DNA of 64,000 nucleotides from NCBI GenBank assembly GCA_003008705.1, contig PDUO01000007.1, positions 1,029,885 through 1,093,884 on the forward strand. Reading direction: 5' to 3'. The stretch comes from Pezicula radicicola (lineage: Eukaryota; Ascomycota; Leotiomycetes; Helotiales; Dermateaceae). This document shows, piece after piece, positions 47,090 through 57,849 of this stretch. The translations under genes and the position numbers were made by a program. Positions within the stretch are counted from its first letter, which is position 1, and the number at the start of each line of letters is the position of its first letter. A model generated the notes under the pieces. That model was not told the DNA's origin, did no database searches, and was given only the letters and a program-made list of their open reading frames with translations.

Positions 47090-50019
47090 GATTGGCAATG
47101 GGCAGAAGCGGTTGTGCACAGTTTGGGTGAGTATTGCGTATGCGATTTTGGAAAGCAAGGTTGGGTGGTGGTTTTGGCGGGCGGGGTCGTATGATTCGGA
47201 CCAAAGCTCTCTGTCGAATAGGTACTCGTATTTGCTTCTATAATTTCTTCGCCCTACTGCCAGACTAGGTGCGATTTCCGGTTTAATGACCAAGCAGAGA
47301 CAGTAGGAAACGAATGAAAATCTAGATGACAAAGTTCTCAAGACTTAAAGCAAGTGGGTGAGTTGATGTCCGTCTTTGCGTTCTGACTTGTGTCCCTGGT
47401 GGTGCCCAAAGCGAGGGAGAGTGGGCAACTCTGTCATTGTTGATCAGCTTCTTGAACATATACCAGTAGAGTTGGCAGAACATAAGACGAAAGGGCAAGC
47501 ATGTGTCTCTCCAAACAGGCTTGATATAGGACACTATACTCACTCAGATGAACAGCTGGTCAGTGATTCTGTACAATAGAGAAGGAGTCTGGGATATCGT
47601 AGGGGTATCGTAGGGGGTATCGTAGGGATGTCGCCGATAACAAAAAGGGCACGATAAGCAATCGGGAACTCCGCGTGAGCAGTATTGACTAAGACTCTCC
47701 ACACAACCCTACCCTGAGAATATCACCTGTACCGACACACGCGACACACCGAAGATAAGAGTCTGTCGTGAAGTGGGTAGGTGGCGGACAGAGGAAAGGG
47801 AAAGAGAGAAAAGGAGGGAAGGGAGGTGGTGAAAAGAAGAATAGGTGAGTCGTGGGTTGGGCTCTGTCAATAATAATAAATAATATGCAAGGGTCAACAA
47901 GGCCATGAACACGAGCTATTTACAAATTTAGGAGCGAGGAACCCAGTGCAAAGGGTACTAGTAGTTTCCCTCCCCTTCGCGGCTCGTGTGTACGACCCAG
48001 CCAGCACAGTAGTACCAGTACCCTGTATACCCCTTCGTAGCTCTCACTTTTCCTGCTAAAATATTTGCGGGAAAATGGTGATTGGTGTACATGACTTTTG
48101 GCGTTGGCCATTTTGACGGTAAAAGCCCTTGGTCCAATGGTGGGGTTCCCGGTTCCTTATCGATTGCATGCTTGATGTGCTGTGCTGTCGTGCTTCATTC
48201 ACCACATGAGCCATCTCTTCTTCCTTTCTTCTTCCTTTTCAATGGGACTCGGAATAAATTACTTGTGAAGGAAACCAAACTGAGGCTTTTGATGTTGTGT
48301 TGAAAAACTACAATCATCATCTGCCAAAGAAAGCGTACTAACTTGTTCCTACCGTACAGTAGTGCTCTTTGGCGTCCAGACAACCAAGCTCGAGTAAAAG
48401 TCTAACCAGGAACACGTTTCGTGGCGGAGCCAGATCAGTTCAAGTTTTCTTTCGAAAACCCCTACAATTCAGCTTCGGCTCTGGCTCGGTGGTTTCTGCT
48501 TGACACTATTGGCATTCTATCATTCTAGAAGGGCTAAAAAGATGGTTGACGCCATAGCTTTACTACATTTAACCACCCGAGGCCGAGATGCAGTTTTTTG
48601 GCACTGTAACATTCCAGGATTCCTTGAAACCCGCCGGGTGAGGACGGCGGTGCTTCGATAAGAACATTAAAAGGAAGACAAGATCCTGGATTCTGACAGC
48701 CATTTCCGAAAACGTCGTTATATATGAGAAAACTCTCAGGCAATCCTTCTCTGGCAGGTACCTCCCAAAACTCTGATATTGGGATTCCAGAATGGCCCCA
48801 AAAGACTTATACCTTGCATTGTACGGCAACCCATCGAGAAAACAACAATGACTCCACCTAGTAGCGAGGAGTGGCAAGCTATTTCTCCTCCCCCGCATAC
48901 TCCGTATGAAGCTATAAAAACGGCATCTGTGACAGTAGCTTTGTGGAGTTGGTTCTCCAGAAGGGGCATGAAGCTTGAAGTGAGTAACCTCGTCTCCCGT
49001 ACTGTAATGAGCTTCTATGTCAATGTCTGTCAGTTCGCAGATTCGATCAGAAACTCGATGGCTGCTCATTGTAGTATAATTCGATGGCGTCTGAGATAGA
49101 TTGAATAGAGTCTCCGTTGCCACATCTCTTGACGAAATGCGCTGGAAAACAATGAAAAATGTCCCGCAAGCGAAAGGCATATTGGTTTGGATAGTATCAT
49201 GATGAAGGTCACTTGAGAGATTTGCAGAGGACGATTCCTCATAAACGAACCCTATACGCAAGCTTACAATATACTGAGCCAGACTTGGAGAAGAGCATCA
49301 ACTTCGTGCTTGATCATCCAGTGTTGGAAGTACCAGTGGCGATGTATCATATCCCCAGAACGATCCCACATCTGCATCCCAACCCCGGGGAGTGGCAGAT
49401 GGCAAGTCCCAAGTTCGAAGCTGTTTAGATCGACAATGTAGCTACAAACGAAAGTAGAGCGTGATCCTCAATGTACTTGAGGGTACAACGCCATAGATAT
49501 GTTTCGCCCGGAAGCCTTGCCGGGGGACAACAGACGAGGGATACACAGACCCCCTTGATTGCCTCCAAAGGTAGGGCTGATATATGAACCCGTGGAACGT
49601 GTTCAAAGTCAATTGCCCGTGAACCATCCAGAGAACGAGATGGTGTTACGGCAGATCTCTCGCAGCGCTGATCCGCCGCTGTCCGAATCCCCTCGTCGCA
49701 CAAGATACTCACTATAATAATGAGGGGTCTTTCAGGACCCTGAAGAGTAATGCAGTGGTTGACACCGCGTAGGTTAAAGGAAGCTCTTCGGTTGTAGTGC
49801 AGTACGGCAGCACACCGCTGTATAGAGGCAAGACTACAGGCTTGGAGACCCGATCCGTATGACTCGCGAGCGGCAACGCGATTGACGCGGCAGTGGGAAG
49901 CAGTTTTTTTGTCCCCATGACATTTGGAGACGACGTACTCCATACCTTGCGATTGTAGAGGCCGGGGGAAAGGAGGGAGACGAGGCCACGGTGGCGTTTA
50001 ATGTATGGAGAAGTGCTCC

Positions 50020-50031
50020 GGGGGGGGGGGG
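50020..50031. repeat. Twelve-base G homopolymer
   Basis: A 12-base G run within the long F-box/kinase intergenic region. It may be length-variable and error-prone in assembly. Confidence 0.8.
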
Positions 50032-51353
50032 CAGATGGGGTACAGCTCTTTATGGATTTCCCCAGACGTGCAGTGTGATGGCTCTTGTGCGCTTCGTGAC
50101 TGTGCTGCAGTTGATTGCTCTGGAGCCGGGTGCAAGTACGTACCTCGTTGCTTTTAGTGAAAACCTGGGTGTGCCCGTGAACCAATGAGCGAGGGGTAAA
50201 TTCTTAATTCCGAATGAAACTGCGACGGATCGAGGCCGGATCGAGTCGTCTTAAGAGACAAGGTAAGGCAGAGAGACCAGAGAAAATCGTGATATCACAA
50301 ACATCCCAAGTGCAACAGTAACACATGACTTGTCAGTTTATTTGTACATCTGGTGCATCATCTGGAACCGTCATACATAGCAAATCTCGACCTTTTTTTT
50401 TTGCTTTGGAGGGGCACTCTAGCGTCACCGTCAGTCCACCAAGCCGTTTTGCATGTTGCTGCGAGTCACCACCTGCCACAGACGTACATACCTAGCCAAC
50501 AAAATTCGTAGGGGAAAGAGAAAGGCAGAATTATATCTTTGATATTTTTCTTTCACGTGCAAATCCTTTCTTCTTCATATACTCCTTGCCTAGAAACTCT
50601 ATATACTCCTCTCGCCACTGGCAGAAGGGAGCGGGAGTCTGTTCGTCATTTTAACATCTACATACCACGTTTTAAGCTCACTCGTACCAAGCGACACACG
50701 CGTTTTACAGTCTGCCCAACCCGAGAGATACCACGCACAGTACAGTCTCGACGTACGAGACCGAAGACGCGCCCCCCTTTCCATTCGACCTGTACAGTCC
50801 AGCCTCGAATCTCACTTTTACATCTCATCATTTTCATAGACACAGAGCCTTGCAGAGCTTCCATCTGTGTGCGAAAGGTCCGGCGCGCCGGTAGAACTCA
50901 AATCCAGAGCAACCTTCATTTCACTACCTGCCCACGCCCCTTCAAAACACGACGAGGGTAAAAAATCTTCGTCCTTCTTCCGCAAGACCTCGCGGGTATA
51001 GATTTGTTCAAGTATGCTGGAGCCAGATGGCCCAAACCATCATGGTGAGCCTCTGCGAATGCCTTCTGACTCTTACACCGCGAACATGTGCGATCGGCCG
51101 CCATAGAGATGGCTCCCGAGCAAGTGCGGGACACTTCCACTCCTGTCACATTGTCTGGACTCTCGTTACCGCTCTGCATCTTGTTCTCAATTCATCTTCG
51201 GAACTCTCTATATGTGATATCTGGACTAATCTCATACAACTGCAGGCGTTGATATACTTCCCGATATCAATTCACAAAGAGGGCGCAGCCTTTCCCCCTC
51301 CAAAAACATCGATCTCGTCCTACCCAAGAATCGAAGCACCGGCAACCTTACAC

Positions 51354-51435
51354 ATGTCTCCAAGGGAGTGGAAAGAAACAAAATACGCTTTTCGTTTGAT
51401 GGTGGATTGGCAGCAGAGTATGATACAATGTCAAA
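51354..51435 (+). other. Possible upstream open reading frame in the spliced kinase leader
   Basis: An ATG at 51354 opens a frame that enters a GTGAGT donor at 51436. If spliced to the acceptor ending at 51580, it terminates at a TGA that overlaps the kinase start codon region (CCATCATGAC). It would act as an uORF ending at the main start, consistent with translational control. This is inference from splice-site patterns only. Confidence 0.35.
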
Positions 51436-51590
51436 GTGAGTCTTGACTATACGGTGGTGTCTCCGCGTGGAGCAGACAAATCATGTCTCGGTCGTCACGA
51501 GGGGTCGGCTGTGTCTCTGATGGTCGTGGGGTCTCCATGTTATAAAGGTCACTCAATGGCTGACCGGTTTCTTTTATCAGATCTCCCATC

Positions 51591-54500
51591 ATGACGGAGC
51601 ACGAACACGGACTTGGTGCCTCTGGCCTGAGACGAATACGGCAGCAACCTCCATCGCGAGGACCAACAGTGCCTCCATCAGAAGCCTCCTCTCGCTCTGC
51701 CTCCATAGGCCCAAGATCAAGCTCCATGACTCTCAATTTCCCACCTACTCGTGCAACGTCCATGGTGTTACATTCAGGACCCTCATCACCAACATTAAAC
51801 TTTACGGAAGACCTCACCCGCTTCCCATCCGAATCCCTGCATTCCTTCTCGTTTGCCCATCAATCGGACGAATTCTTACACAACCGCCAAAATGTATTGA
51901 AGAGATCCGTAGAGTTCATGAGCCAGAAGTTAGGCTGGGGGAATCCAGGGATTGCAAGTGCACAAGCGCGAGTTAGCGGCGACCAAGAAATGCAGAGTAT
52001 GTTGGAGCTTCTGGCGCGAGCAAACTTGGTGGGAGCAGATAATATTTTGGGGAAAGGCCAGAGAAATCCATATGGGCCCCTTACTGGCCCTGCGACTTCT
52101 GAAGATACAGAAAATCCCTTCGAGAATAGCTTCATGCCCAAACGCTCTGGGAGTCCTCCAATTTATGATAGTCCACAATCGTCACCCGACCTCTTCAGGA
52201 AAACTATCCTAAGCAAGGCTGAAGCTGAAGATATTGGACCAAAGAACGAAGGACTCATGATATCGAACTTGCAAGGATCCTCTGAGCCGTCATCCCGGAC
52301 ACCAACAGATGAGAGCCATACAACGGCAAAGACGTCCCCTCCGGTGACGAGGAGACCAAGCGTGAGAAGAACCATGACTGATATAGCACCCTTATCATTG
52401 CAAGAGAAACTTATGGACGCTCTTGCACAACCTTATGTCGCTGGCGATCATTTCCATGACCATTTACTATCACCAAGTTTACCTCCTGCAGTCACCCCAT
52501 CATCATCACATCACCCTATAGGTCCTGCCGTTCATGGTCACTCAAGTAGATGGGCACCCGCAGCTCAGGCAATATTCACCACAGAAAGTACTTCGCCCTA
52601 CACTATCCTGGCAGCCAACGACCTCGCTTGCCTTGTATTTGGTGTCACAAAAGCAGAGGTGAGGAAGATAGGCATTTTAGAGGTAGTAAGAGAAGAGCGA
52701 CGAGAATGGCTGGAGGAAAAGTTGGAGTCACCAGGAATTTCCGCAGAATCTGGAAAGAGCCCTCGATCAACACCACATGCCCAAACGCAGCAACCAGGAG
52801 TGACCCCAACGACATCCATTCTTCTAGGTAGAGGTGGAATTACAGCTAGTCTTTTAAACAAGCCAAACTCCCGACAGGTACCCAAAGAAACTCCAAGCCG
52901 AAGGGCTCAGTCGGATGATGGGGCAGGATCAAGTATCGTAGCAAGGCAGAAGGCAGTCAAAGGCGGATTTTACCACCCAAGCAATAAGTCAAGAGGCGTT
53001 TTGCTGTGCGGTGATGTGGTTCCAATACAAAAAAGAAATGGATGTACCGGATCTGCTAGTTTATGGGTTAAGGAGAAACGTGGCGGCTTGATCTGGGTCC
53101 TTGAGGAGATTCATGAAGATGTCGCTGTTCTCAGCCTTGATGACGACGCTCTGATAACTAAGATATCGGGGTCTACGGATCCAATTTGGGGTGAGAATAC
53201 TGTTCGTATCGGAATGGATATTGGGAAGCTGCTGCCAAAAATACCCAGGCAAGGTATTGACTCGAGGACTGGAGAAATCGACTATGCTGAAGTGTCAAAG
53301 CGTAAGTACTTTACAGCTCGACACCCTGCACGGGTAAATATTCCCACCATGGTCGAGAGAATCCCAGGCTGCACCGATTTACGAGTCTCGAGTATTCCTC
53401 ACATTGCTGGCATAATGGTCCTTTCAGCTTCCACCTTACAAATAACAAGTTCCAACTCGGTTTTCTCAGCTGCTCTTTTCGGCCAAGAGAAACCTGACGG
53501 CCGGCCGATCACTGATTTAATTCCTGGCTTTGATCGTATATTGAAAATCCTCACAGATGGAGATGGCGTTAGCCTGGTTGATGGCATAGTCATACCTGAA
53601 CACAGCTTTCGTCGGGCAAGAGCATTCCTGGCCCTACGAGACGGCAACGCCGATGCAGCATCGTACTTCTTAAGACCTGATGGTCTACCAGCAAAGCATA
53701 GAGACGGCTCGGAGATCAAAATTGATGCACAGCTAAGAGTTGTGAAGTCTGATTCCTCCCAACCAAAATATGACGAAAATGTCATTGAAGAACGGAGTGA
53801 CGAGGAGGAGGGCGGGAATGACAGCAAGCCAGAAGTACAAGCCGAAACAGAGCTTGTCTATGCTTTATGGATCACCTATTCGCGTCATATACATGCTTCC
53901 AAAGAAAACCTAGGCGTCGCAAGTCCCCTCATGTCTGGTTCGGAGACGCCATTACATCAGCCTTCTCCTGGGCAAACGGAGGTAGCTAGCCCGATGGAAA
54001 TGGATTCTGACGAACCCCAGAAAGAGCAATCCCATGCAGCTATGCTCACAGCACAACTAAAAGCAGCAGCGAAGAAGACAGCCACTAAGATTACCGGCCG
54101 TGAACCTCCCAAGAAGGAAGAGACAAATAAGGTAGCAGTTCCTGAAATTGTCGAGCCTGGGGAAAAGAAATCGATTGATGACTTTGTCATCCTGGAGGAA
54201 ATGGGCCAGGGAGCCTATGGACAAGTTAAACTTGCTCGTTACAAGAAAAACGGTAACAAAAAAATGGTTCTCAAGTATGTCACGAAACGTCGAATTCTTG
54301 TAGATACCTGGACGCGTGATCGACGACTCGGAACGGTGCCTCTCGAAATTCACGTCCTCGACTACCTCCGCCGGGACGGCCTCAAACATCCCAATATTGT
54401 TGAAATGGCAGATTTCTTTGAAGATGATGTAAACTATTACATTGAAATGGTACCGCACGGTCTACCGGGTATGGATCTTTTCGACTACATAGAGTTGCGA

Positions 54501-55037
54501 GTCAACATGGAGGAGGACGAGTGCCGTAGTATCTTCGTACAAGTCGCAAAGGCTATCCACCATTTACACACCAAGGCTCTTGTTGTTCATCGCGATATAA
54601 AGGACGAGAACGTAGTACTGGATGGCGAGGGGAATATCAAGCTGATTGATTTTGGTTCGGCGGCATATATCAAGAATGGACCCTTTGATGTCTTCGTCGG
54701 GACCATAGGTTTGTGCTCTTCTATTGAATTTAACCACAAGCATGCTGACCGTCATATAGATTATGCGGCACCCGAAGTCTTGGCTGGAAAGCCATACCGT
54801 GGCAAAGAACAAGATGTATGGGCTCTTGGAATTCTCCTCTACACAATTGTCTACAAAGAGAACCCTTTCTACAGTATCGACGAAATCATGGATCGCGATT
54901 TGCGAGTACCGTACGTCATGAGTGAAGACAGCATCGACTTGATCCGAGCCATGTTGAATCGCGATGTCGACTGTCGAATTAACATTGAAGAAGTCCTGAA
55001 ACACCCCTGGTGCACAATGGAGGAAGACAACGATTGA
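51591..55037 (+). CDS. PAS-domain serine/threonine kinase (PAS kinase, PSK type)
   Basis: Exons 51591-54708 and 54760-55037, split by a 51-bp intron, encode 1,131 residues. A PAS-like sensory segment lies around residues 320-400 (AIFTTESTSPYTILAANDLA), with a second PAS-like region around 600-690. The kinase domain spans about 860-1125: EEMGQGAYGQVKLAR, KKMVLKYV (ATP-site Lys), VVHRDIKDENVVLDG, IKLIDFGSAAYIK, then GTI|DYAAPEVLAG after splicing, and EEVLKHPWC at the end. HRDIKDEN and DFGSAAY are typical of PSK1/PSK2, which tune glycogen synthesis, translation and carbon-source responses. The intron (GTTTGT...TAG, CTGAC branch site) lies inside the activation segment between DFG and APE. It is a multiple of three and has no stop, so an unspliced message would insert 17 residues there. 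Confidence 0.93.
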   Translation: MTEHEHGLGASGLRRIRQQPPSRGPTVPPSEASSRSASIGPRSSSMTLNFPPTRATSMVLHSGPSSPTLNFTEDLTRFPSESLHSFSFAHQSDEFLHNRQNVLKRSVEFMSQKLGWGNPGIASAQARVSGDQEMQSMLELLARANLVGADNILGKGQRNPYGPLTGPATSEDTENPFENSFMPKRSGSPPIYDSPQSSPDLFRKTILSKAEAEDIGPKNEGLMISNLQGSSEPSSRTPTDESHTTAKTSPPVTRRPSVRRTMTDIAPLSLQEKLMDALAQPYVAGDHFHDHLLSPSLPPAVTPSSSHHPIGPAVHGHSSRWAPAAQAIFTTESTSPYTILAANDLACLVFGVTKAEVRKIGILEVVREERREWLEEKLESPGISAESGKSPRSTPHAQTQQPGVTPTTSILLGRGGITASLLNKPNSRQVPKETPSRRAQSDDGAGSSIVARQKAVKGGFYHPSNKSRGVLLCGDVVPIQKRNGCTGSASLWVKEKRGGLIWVLEEIHEDVAVLSLDDDALITKISGSTDPIWGENTVRIGMDIGKLLPKIPRQGIDSRTGEIDYAEVSKRKYFTARHPARVNIPTMVERIPGCTDLRVSSIPHIAGIMVLSASTLQITSSNSVFSAALFGQEKPDGRPITDLIPGFDRILKILTDGDGVSLVDGIVIPEHSFRRARAFLALRDGNADAASYFLRPDGLPAKHRDGSEIKIDAQLRVVKSDSSQPKYDENVIEERSDEEEGGNDSKPEVQAETELVYALWITYSRHIHASKENLGVASPLMSGSETPLHQPSPGQTEVASPMEMDSDEPQKEQSHAAMLTAQLKAAAKKTATKITGREPPKKEETNKVAVPEIVEPGEKKSIDDFVILEEMGQGAYGQVKLARYKKNGNKKMVLKYVTKRRILVDTWTRDRRLGTVPLEIHVLDYLRRDGLKHPNIVEMADFFEDDVNYYIEMVPHGLPGMDLFDYIELRVNMEEDECRSIFVQVAKAIHHLHTKALVVHRDIKDENVVLDGEGNIKLIDFGSAAYIKNGPFDVFVGTIGLCSSIEFNHKHADRHIDYAAPEVLAGKPYRGKEQDVWALGILLYTIVYKENPFYSIDEIMDRDLRVPYVMSEDSIDLIRAMLNRDVDCRINIEEVLKHPWCTMEEDND

Positions 55038-55714
55038 AGGTTATTGAGGAGTGCTATGGCCAGTTGTATTCCGAACGAGGTTGGCCTGGAACTCTGCTTG
55101 GATGGATAGTGATGAGGGGAATGGCCTGGGAGGAGTAAAGGTTGGATGAAAATGGCATGGTCGGTCGGTTGGGAGGGAGGTTGGGAAAGAAAGGATGCTT
55201 TCCCCTTTGTGGGATGGATGGATTGACCGGACGATTAATGGAACGGCTTATTCATGATAAAAACGACTCTAACTGCCTACTCGCTAGAATTTCTTTCCGT
55301 TTTCATGCGCCATGGTTGTTCATTTGCTTGTTTGCCTGTTGGTCAGGAAAGGAAGGCCGGCAGGCAGACGCCTACTACATTTGCATTGCATCTCATTATT
55401 CTTTTGCATTTCATACATACTGTATACACTGTTGTTTGATACCCCCTCATCAAGTAGAAGAAGACAAGAAAGAAGAAAGAGAAACAGCTCAAGCGCATGC
55501 ATATGAATTTTCTTTTTTGGTACGGTTTGGTTTGGGTTATCAATCGCTTACTTGTGAAGGGATTGTTGGGGGTGTATCATTGTATATTTGTGCTGGTTAG
55601 GTAGCTCAGCTGGAATTATGGATGAGTGAATGGCTTGATTGATGGGTGGATAGATTGATGGATGATGGGACGAAGGGGATGGGTGGGATGGTATGGTATG
55701 GTAGAGGGAATCGT

Positions 55715-56000
55715 GGAATTAGGAAACTAGGAAATTAGGAAATTAGGAAATTTGTAGTGTGATGCAGTTGGTTGAATGAATCTGTTGCGTATTATTGTTG
55801 TTGCTGTTGCTGTTGAAGATGTAGGTAGTGTAGTGAATGAATGAATGGAATGTCGTTTAAATGAATTGAATTGAGTGAGGTTGAATGGGATTGTAGAGTA
55901 AGGTTGTAGAGTAAGGTTGTAGAGTGGAGAGTGGTATGGTGATGGGTAGGTGAGTAGGGTACGGTGAGTAGGGTACGGTGAGTAGGGTAGGTAGGTTGAT
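55715..56000. repeat. Cluster of short tandem repeats
   Basis: Adjacent arrays include AGGAAATT (about 55,720-55,752), TTGTTGCTG (about 55,793-55,815), GTTGTAGAGTAAG (about 55,890-55,925) and GGTGAGTAGGGTAC (about 55,948-55,990, three copies). Confidence 0.75.
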
Positions 56001-56068
56001 TTGGGTTGAGTTGAGGTGTTTGTAGGTTAGGGAGAGGTAGTAGGTTGGTTGTAAGTTTTAGAGAATTA

Positions 56069-56150
56069 GTTGTTTAACTTAATTTGGCTACTCGACTTAA
56101 GTCGGTTACTTAAGTTAGTTACTTAACTTATATAGGTTAATAGCTAGTTA
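56069..56150. repeat. Degenerate TTACTTAAGTTA-type minisatellite, locus 1
   Basis: Repeats resembling GGTTACTTAAGTTAGTTACTT, with about a 15-20 bp period. They are related in sequence to the loci at 57,614-57,755, 59,660-60,140 and 63,590-63,625. Confidence 0.6.
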
Positions 56151-56473
56151 TTATACTAGACAACGAACAGATACTTTGCCTTTAAATTTCGATTTGGTTT
56201 AAAGAGCTCCTAGGATTACAACCTACTAAATGGAATGGTTAGTATTACTCCTACTAAAAACTAGGGGTTTAGCACTAAGCTAGTGGTTTTGGCGTAATAT
56301 AAGTGAAGCCACACACTAAGAAAAACACCTCAGTCTGAATCTTAAGAAATCGTATATATAAGCAGGCTCTTTCCCTATCATAAGGAAGGATCATCACTCA
56401 TTCAATCACTACAAGATACACCCACAATTCTATGTATTGAGCGACTGTTTGACTTACAGTAAATACATCCTCC

Positions 56474-57527
56474 ATGGCGCCAAACAACATGGATAATATA
56501 TCACTTCAACTTAGTCCAGAAACAATACCTGGTACTCCCTACCTCAACAGCTTTGAGCTTTTTTCGAAACTACCAAAAGAACTTCGACTCCAAATCTGGG
56601 AGTTATTAGTGCCCAGATACCACAAAGGCTGTCAAATTATTAGTCTCGGTGTCAAGCTTCCTCCCTTCAAAATCTCATCCAAAAATCCACAGCCACATGG
56701 AATCTTCGAGACCAGACGCCCACAACCTGACCTTGCTCGCATCTGTGGTGAGTCTAGGGAAGTTCTCTACTCAAAAACTCGCAATCATGGTCCACTTTTT
56801 CCTATCAAAGGCTCCGAGGAGGATCGTTCAAGAACCCCAGAAAACATAACAGCACAACTTGCTCCCGGAATTCCGCCAACGTGGCCGTACTTCTGGTATT
56901 CAAGGTTAGGGGATTCTATTGAGACGCACTTCTCTCCATTACCGTCTGATGGTGCTTCGCTTCCTGCTCTCCGTGCCAATCCGAGCGAGGTTGCATTTCA
57001 TTTTGATTTGACGGTCAACTGTGCGACTCTGGAATACTTTTCTAAGGCCTTAGGCCCGAAAAAGGCCAAGTCGGTTCGAACTCTTATTTTAGAGGTATGT
57101 TTTCACCTACTGATTGAGATTTTCACTTGGTTCTTACCAATTCCCATCTACTAGGCACTGCTGACTTTGAGGATCTGCATAGCATGAAGACCTCGATTAT
57201 CGTATCACATCACTCTGCAGTATTGCTAGAGAGTGTCAACTATTAATTTTTCTCTTCTTTCCAGGTCTAGAGAGGATTATCTTTGTCCCGGTAGGCAAGA
57301 AAGATAAGTCAACTAAAATCAAAGGAGAGTTAGTCGTGGAAGATTGTATACCTGAGGACATTTATGGGGCGGGGTTTGTTAACCATGTAAATCATTTGAC
57401 TTTGAAGAGGCATCTGGCTGATGCTTTTGAGAGCCATGGTAGTGGTCAGAAGTATCAGGGTATTATCCCTAGGTTTGAAACCAAAAGACTTCGCGTAGTG
57501 CCATCAGAAGGTAGTGGTTTAGCATAG
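56474..57527 (+). CDS. 2EXR-domain protein
   Basis: Exons 56474-57094 and 57183-57527 give 321 residues. The N-terminal domain is recognisable: FELFSKLPKELRLQIWELL (about 27-45), followed by ICGESREVLYSK (about 93-104), as in the 2EXR (F-box-like) family expanded in filamentous ascomycetes. The middle has HFDLTVNCATLEYFSKALG. After the intron the text continues HEDLDYRITSLCSIARECQ...FPGLERIIFVPVG, which is open and coherent; the acceptor is the TAG at 57180-57182. The function of the family is not established. The gene lies between minisatellite loci 1 and 2, outside the conserved neighbours. No membrane segment or signal peptide is visible. Confidence 0.85.
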
Positions 57528-57849
57528 TGGAATTTGATTAGTTGAAATGTGTATAATGTGTCGTCTGGAAATAGAGGTACTGTCGTATATATACCTAAGT
57601 TTTGTATATGATTCTAGTAACTCACTTGACTTGGGTAACTGGCTTACTTGAGTGACTCACTTGTTTTGAGTAACTGACTTATTTGAGTAGCTAACTTGTT
57701 TTGCGTAACTAACTTGTTCCGAGTAACTAACTTGTTTTGAGTGACTTATTCTTGTCACACTCAACGATGGAAGGCGCGCTCGCCTAATAGTCAATGAATT
57801 TCAATGACCGCTAACTTCTTTTCACTAACCTTCATCGACAGTACACGAA
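57528..57849. other. Spacer containing minisatellite locus 2
   Basis: The spacer is mostly repeat (57,614-57,755), followed by the leader of the next gene. No other feature is seen. Confidence 0.6.
57614..57755. repeat. Degenerate AACTNACTTG-type minisatellite, locus 2
   Basis: About seven imperfect copies of a unit close to GAGTAACTAACTTGTTTT, with about a 20-bp period. It lies directly downstream of the 2EXR gene. Confidence 0.75.

Larger units (their letters stand above)
47090..51590. promoter_or_regulatory. Long divergent region F-box / PAS kinase, including a probable spliced leader
   Basis: About 4.5 kb with no supportable gene. Some frames exceed 150 codons (48569-49261 and 49425-49943, both minus), but they have no family motif. 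It contains TATCGTAGGG-type repeats at about 47,592-47,628, a 12-G run at 50020-50031 and a T run near 50,395. Near the kinase, CTGAC...TTTTATCAG ending at 51580 looks like an intron acceptor in the leader, paired with a GTGAGT donor at 51436. An upstream ATG at 51354 would lie in the preceding leader exon. Confidence 0.55.
55038..56473. other. 3' flank of the kinase and repeat-rich spacer
   Basis: No gene is seen. The + strand is G/T-rich and dense in short repeats from about 55,620 to 56,050. A TATATAAG motif at about 56,353-56,361 lies about 115 bp upstream of the next start codon and may be its core promoter. Confidence 0.6.

Noticed and set aside
48569..49261. Minus-strand frame of about 230 codons in the F-box/kinase spacer
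   Set aside because: No domain, no conserved-looking motif and composition like the surrounding spacer. A frame of this length can arise by chance.
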